This document shows, in pieces, positions 7,258 to 8,232 of a stretch of DNA of 8,232 bases (positions are counted from its first letter, which is position 1; each line of letters begins with the position of its first letter). Under the pieces are notes generated by a model. It was not told where the DNA came from, made no database searches, and saw nothing but the letters and a program-made list of their open reading frames with translations. This DNA comes from UBA3774 sp045600025. Its GTDB lineage: Bacteria; Bacillota; Clostridia; Lachnospirales; Lachnospiraceae. Position numbers and translations under genes: made by a program. The DNA lies in the NCBI GenBank assembly GCA_045600025.1, contig JAZRXC010000031.1:1-8232 (forward strand), in the 5' to 3' direction.

Positions 7258-8178
7258 ATGTTAGACGTTTGTTTACTTGGAACAGGCGGCATGAAGCCGC
7301 TGCCATATAGATGGCTTACATCATGCATGATGCGTTACGACGGAAGCAGCCTTTTAATAGACTGCGGCGAAGGCACGCAGATAGCTATAAATGAAAAGGG
7401 TTGGTCATACAAACCCATAGATTATATATTATTCACTCATTATCATGCAGACCATATATCGGGACTTCCGGGCTTGCTTCTTACTATGGGTAACGCCGAG
7501 CGTACCGAGCCGCTTACTATCATCGGCCCGCGCGGTATAGAACAGGTGGTAAGACAGCTCCTTGTTGTTGCTCCGGAACTTCCTTTTGAGATTAACTTTA
7601 TAGAACTTACCGATAAGACACATACGATAAATGCATTTCCGTATACCATAGATGCATTTCGCGTTGATCACAGAATTATATGCTACGGATACAGTATTCG
7701 ACTGCCGCGCGCGGGAAAATTCATGGCCGATCGCGCAAAGCAGCTCGGACTTCCCGTACAGCTTTGGAACCACCTGCAAAAAGGTGAAACCGTTGAATAT
7801 GAGGGCGAATATTACATGCCCGAGATGGTTATGGGACCTGAACGCCGCGGGCTGAAGGTTACCTACTGTACCGATACGAGACCTGTTCCCGTAATTGCAG
7901 ACTACGCAACGGATTCGGATCTTTTCATATGCGAAGGTATGTACGGAGAACCTGATACTGAAGAAAAGGCACGCGAGCATATGCATATGACCTTCCGCGA
8001 AGCAGCTACCATCGCTTCGTGCGCACGTCCTAAGTGCATGTGGCTTACGCATTACAGCCCGTCGATGAACAGGCCTCAGGACTGGGTAGATGAAGCGAGA
8101 GCAATATTCCCCGAATCCTATGTGTGCCGTGACGGACGCACGCTGGAACTTAAGTTTGAAGAAGAGGAAGAGTCTTGA
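7258..8178 (+). CDS. rnz: Ribonuclease Z (tRNA 3' endonuclease)
   Basis: RNase Z is a zinc-dependent metallo-beta-lactamase-fold nuclease that cuts tRNA precursors just after the discriminator base, mainly those lacking an encoded CCA. From ATG 7258 it has 306 residues, near the length of Bacillus subtilis RNase Z. The seven expected ligands are present: H61, H63, D65 and H66 in THYHADH, H138 in the DH before ICYGY, D206 in CTDTRP, and H265 in LTHYS. The HxT pair H243/T245, in HMTFREAA, is also there. The flexible-arm (exosite) region is recognisable at about 150-175 as AGKFMADRAKQLGLP. Two signature positions differ from the common bacterial form: HYHADH for HLHGDH, and TDTR for GDTR. These look like lineage variants because every ligand is kept. 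The gene starts 2 bases after the tsaB-rimI stop and overlaps tsaD by 4 bases. A related MBL-fold hydrolase of other function is possible but less likely. Confidence 0.9.
   Translation: MLDVCLLGTGGMKPLPYRWLTSCMMRYDGSSLLIDCGEGTQIAINEKGWSYKPIDYILFTHYHADHISGLPGLLLTMGNAERTEPLTIIGPRGIEQVVRQLLVVAPELPFEINFIELTDKTHTINAFPYTIDAFRVDHRIICYGYSIRLPRAGKFMADRAKQLGLPVQLWNHLQKGETVEYEGEYYMPEMVMGPERRGLKVTYCTDTRPVPVIADYATDSDLFICEGMYGEPDTEEKAREHMHMTFREAATIASCARPKCMWLTHYSPSMNRPQDWVDEARAIFPESYVCRDGRTLELKFEEEEES
8164..8172 (+). promoter_or_regulatory. Ribosome binding site supporting the TTG start of tsaD
   Basis: GAGGAAGAG lies inside the last codons of rnz, which encode an acidic EEEE run. Its AGGA core at 8165-8168 sits 6 bases before TTG 8175. 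No ATG occurs in this frame between here and the conserved N-terminal motif, so TTG is the only plausible initiator. The same purines therefore serve as rnz coding sequence and as the tsaD initiation signal. Confidence 0.8.
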
Positions 8179-8232
8179 AGGACATAAATATACTTGCAAT
8201 TGAAAGTTCATGCGATGAGACGGCAGCGGCAG
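8175..8232 (+). CDS. tsaD: TsaD, t6A transferase subunit (5' fragment)
   Basis: Only the first 19 codons and one further base are inside the window; the gene continues off the right edge. From TTG 8175 the product reads (M)KDINILAIESSCDETAAA, where ILAIESSCDETAAA is the characteristic TsaD/Kae1 N-terminus that opens its ASKHA fold. TsaD is the catalytic subunit that transfers threonylcarbamoyl from TC-AMP to A37 of tRNA, with TsaB and TsaE as partners. Both partners are encoded just upstream, which strongly supports the call. The TTG start overlaps the rnz TGA as TTGA and is led by GAGGAAGAG. Nothing can be said about the rest of the protein, including its metal-binding histidines. Confidence 0.93.
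   Translation, partial: MKDINILAIESSCDETAAA

Larger units (their letters stand above)
5673..8232 (+). other. Probable tsaE-tsaB/rimI-rnz-tsaD operon
   Basis: The four genes are joined by a 4-base overlap, a 2-base gap and a 4-base overlap, leaving no room for promoters or terminators between them. Three encode t6A machinery and the others act on tRNA or ribosomal protein maturation, so one co-translated unit is the simplest reading. The upstream neighbours ileS and glgP are only 31-32 bases apart from each other and from tsaE, on the same strand, and may belong to the same transcript. Confidence 0.8.

Noticed and set aside
7429..8211. A long reverse-strand open frame (260 codons) opposite rnz
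   Set aside because: It lies almost wholly antisense to a well-supported rnz gene, its translation resembles no family I know, and it is Cys/Arg/His-rich in the way shadow frames are. Sense-strand codon bias is enough to leave such a frame open.
1..8232. A hidden novel defence, mobile or biosynthetic system
   Set aside because: All but about 110 bases are accounted for by six recognisable housekeeping genes on one strand. I saw no repeats, integrase or transposase signatures, CRISPR units or orphan genes.

Overview
The window is a compact run of six same-strand genes with almost no spacer DNA: ileS (isoleucyl-tRNA synthetase), glgP (glycogen/alpha-glucan phosphorylase), tsaE, a fused tsaB-rimI gene, rnz (ribonuclease Z) and the first 19 codons of tsaD. 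Moderate base composition, Shine-Dalgarno-led starts, 2-4 nt couplings between genes and the overall look of the proteins (an IleS2-type synthetase, a Lachnospiraceae-style RNase Z with a THYHADH metal motif) suggest a gut- or rumen-type Clostridia, most likely Lachnospiraceae. That placement is inference from protein style, not from a search.

Layout. Bases 1-38 hold only the ileS ribosome binding site; any leader, promoter or T-box lies off the left edge. ileS (39-3155) is followed after 31 AT-rich bases by glgP (3187-5640), then after 32 bases by tsaE (5673-6140). tsaE overlaps tsaB-rimI (6137-7255) by ATGA. rnz starts 2 bases after that stop, at ATG 7258 rather than at the in-frame TTG 7228. 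rnz overlaps tsaD by TTGA at 8175-8178, and tsaD runs off the right edge. No intergenic stretch reaches 40 bases. I see no tRNA or rRNA gene, mobile element, CRISPR array or convincing terminator.

How the genes work together. TsaE, TsaB and TsaD are the core of the bacterial machine that moves threonylcarbamoyl onto A37 of ANN-decoding tRNAs (t6A); only TsaC/Sua5, which makes the intermediate, is not seen. RimI acetylates the N-terminal alanine of ribosomal protein bS18, and RNase Z trims the 3' end of CCA-less tRNA precursors. The right half is therefore a translation-maturation cluster. IleRS fits the theme, since tRNA-Ile is a t6A substrate. glgP, a carbon-storage enzyme, is the functional outlier between them.

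This is mostly core housekeeping DNA, and I find no evidence of a new defence, mobile or biosynthetic system. The points worth a second look are the TsaB-RimI fusion, rnz lodged between tsaB and tsaD, the eukaryote-like IleS2 synthetase, glgP inside a translation-gene run, and the TTG start of tsaD.
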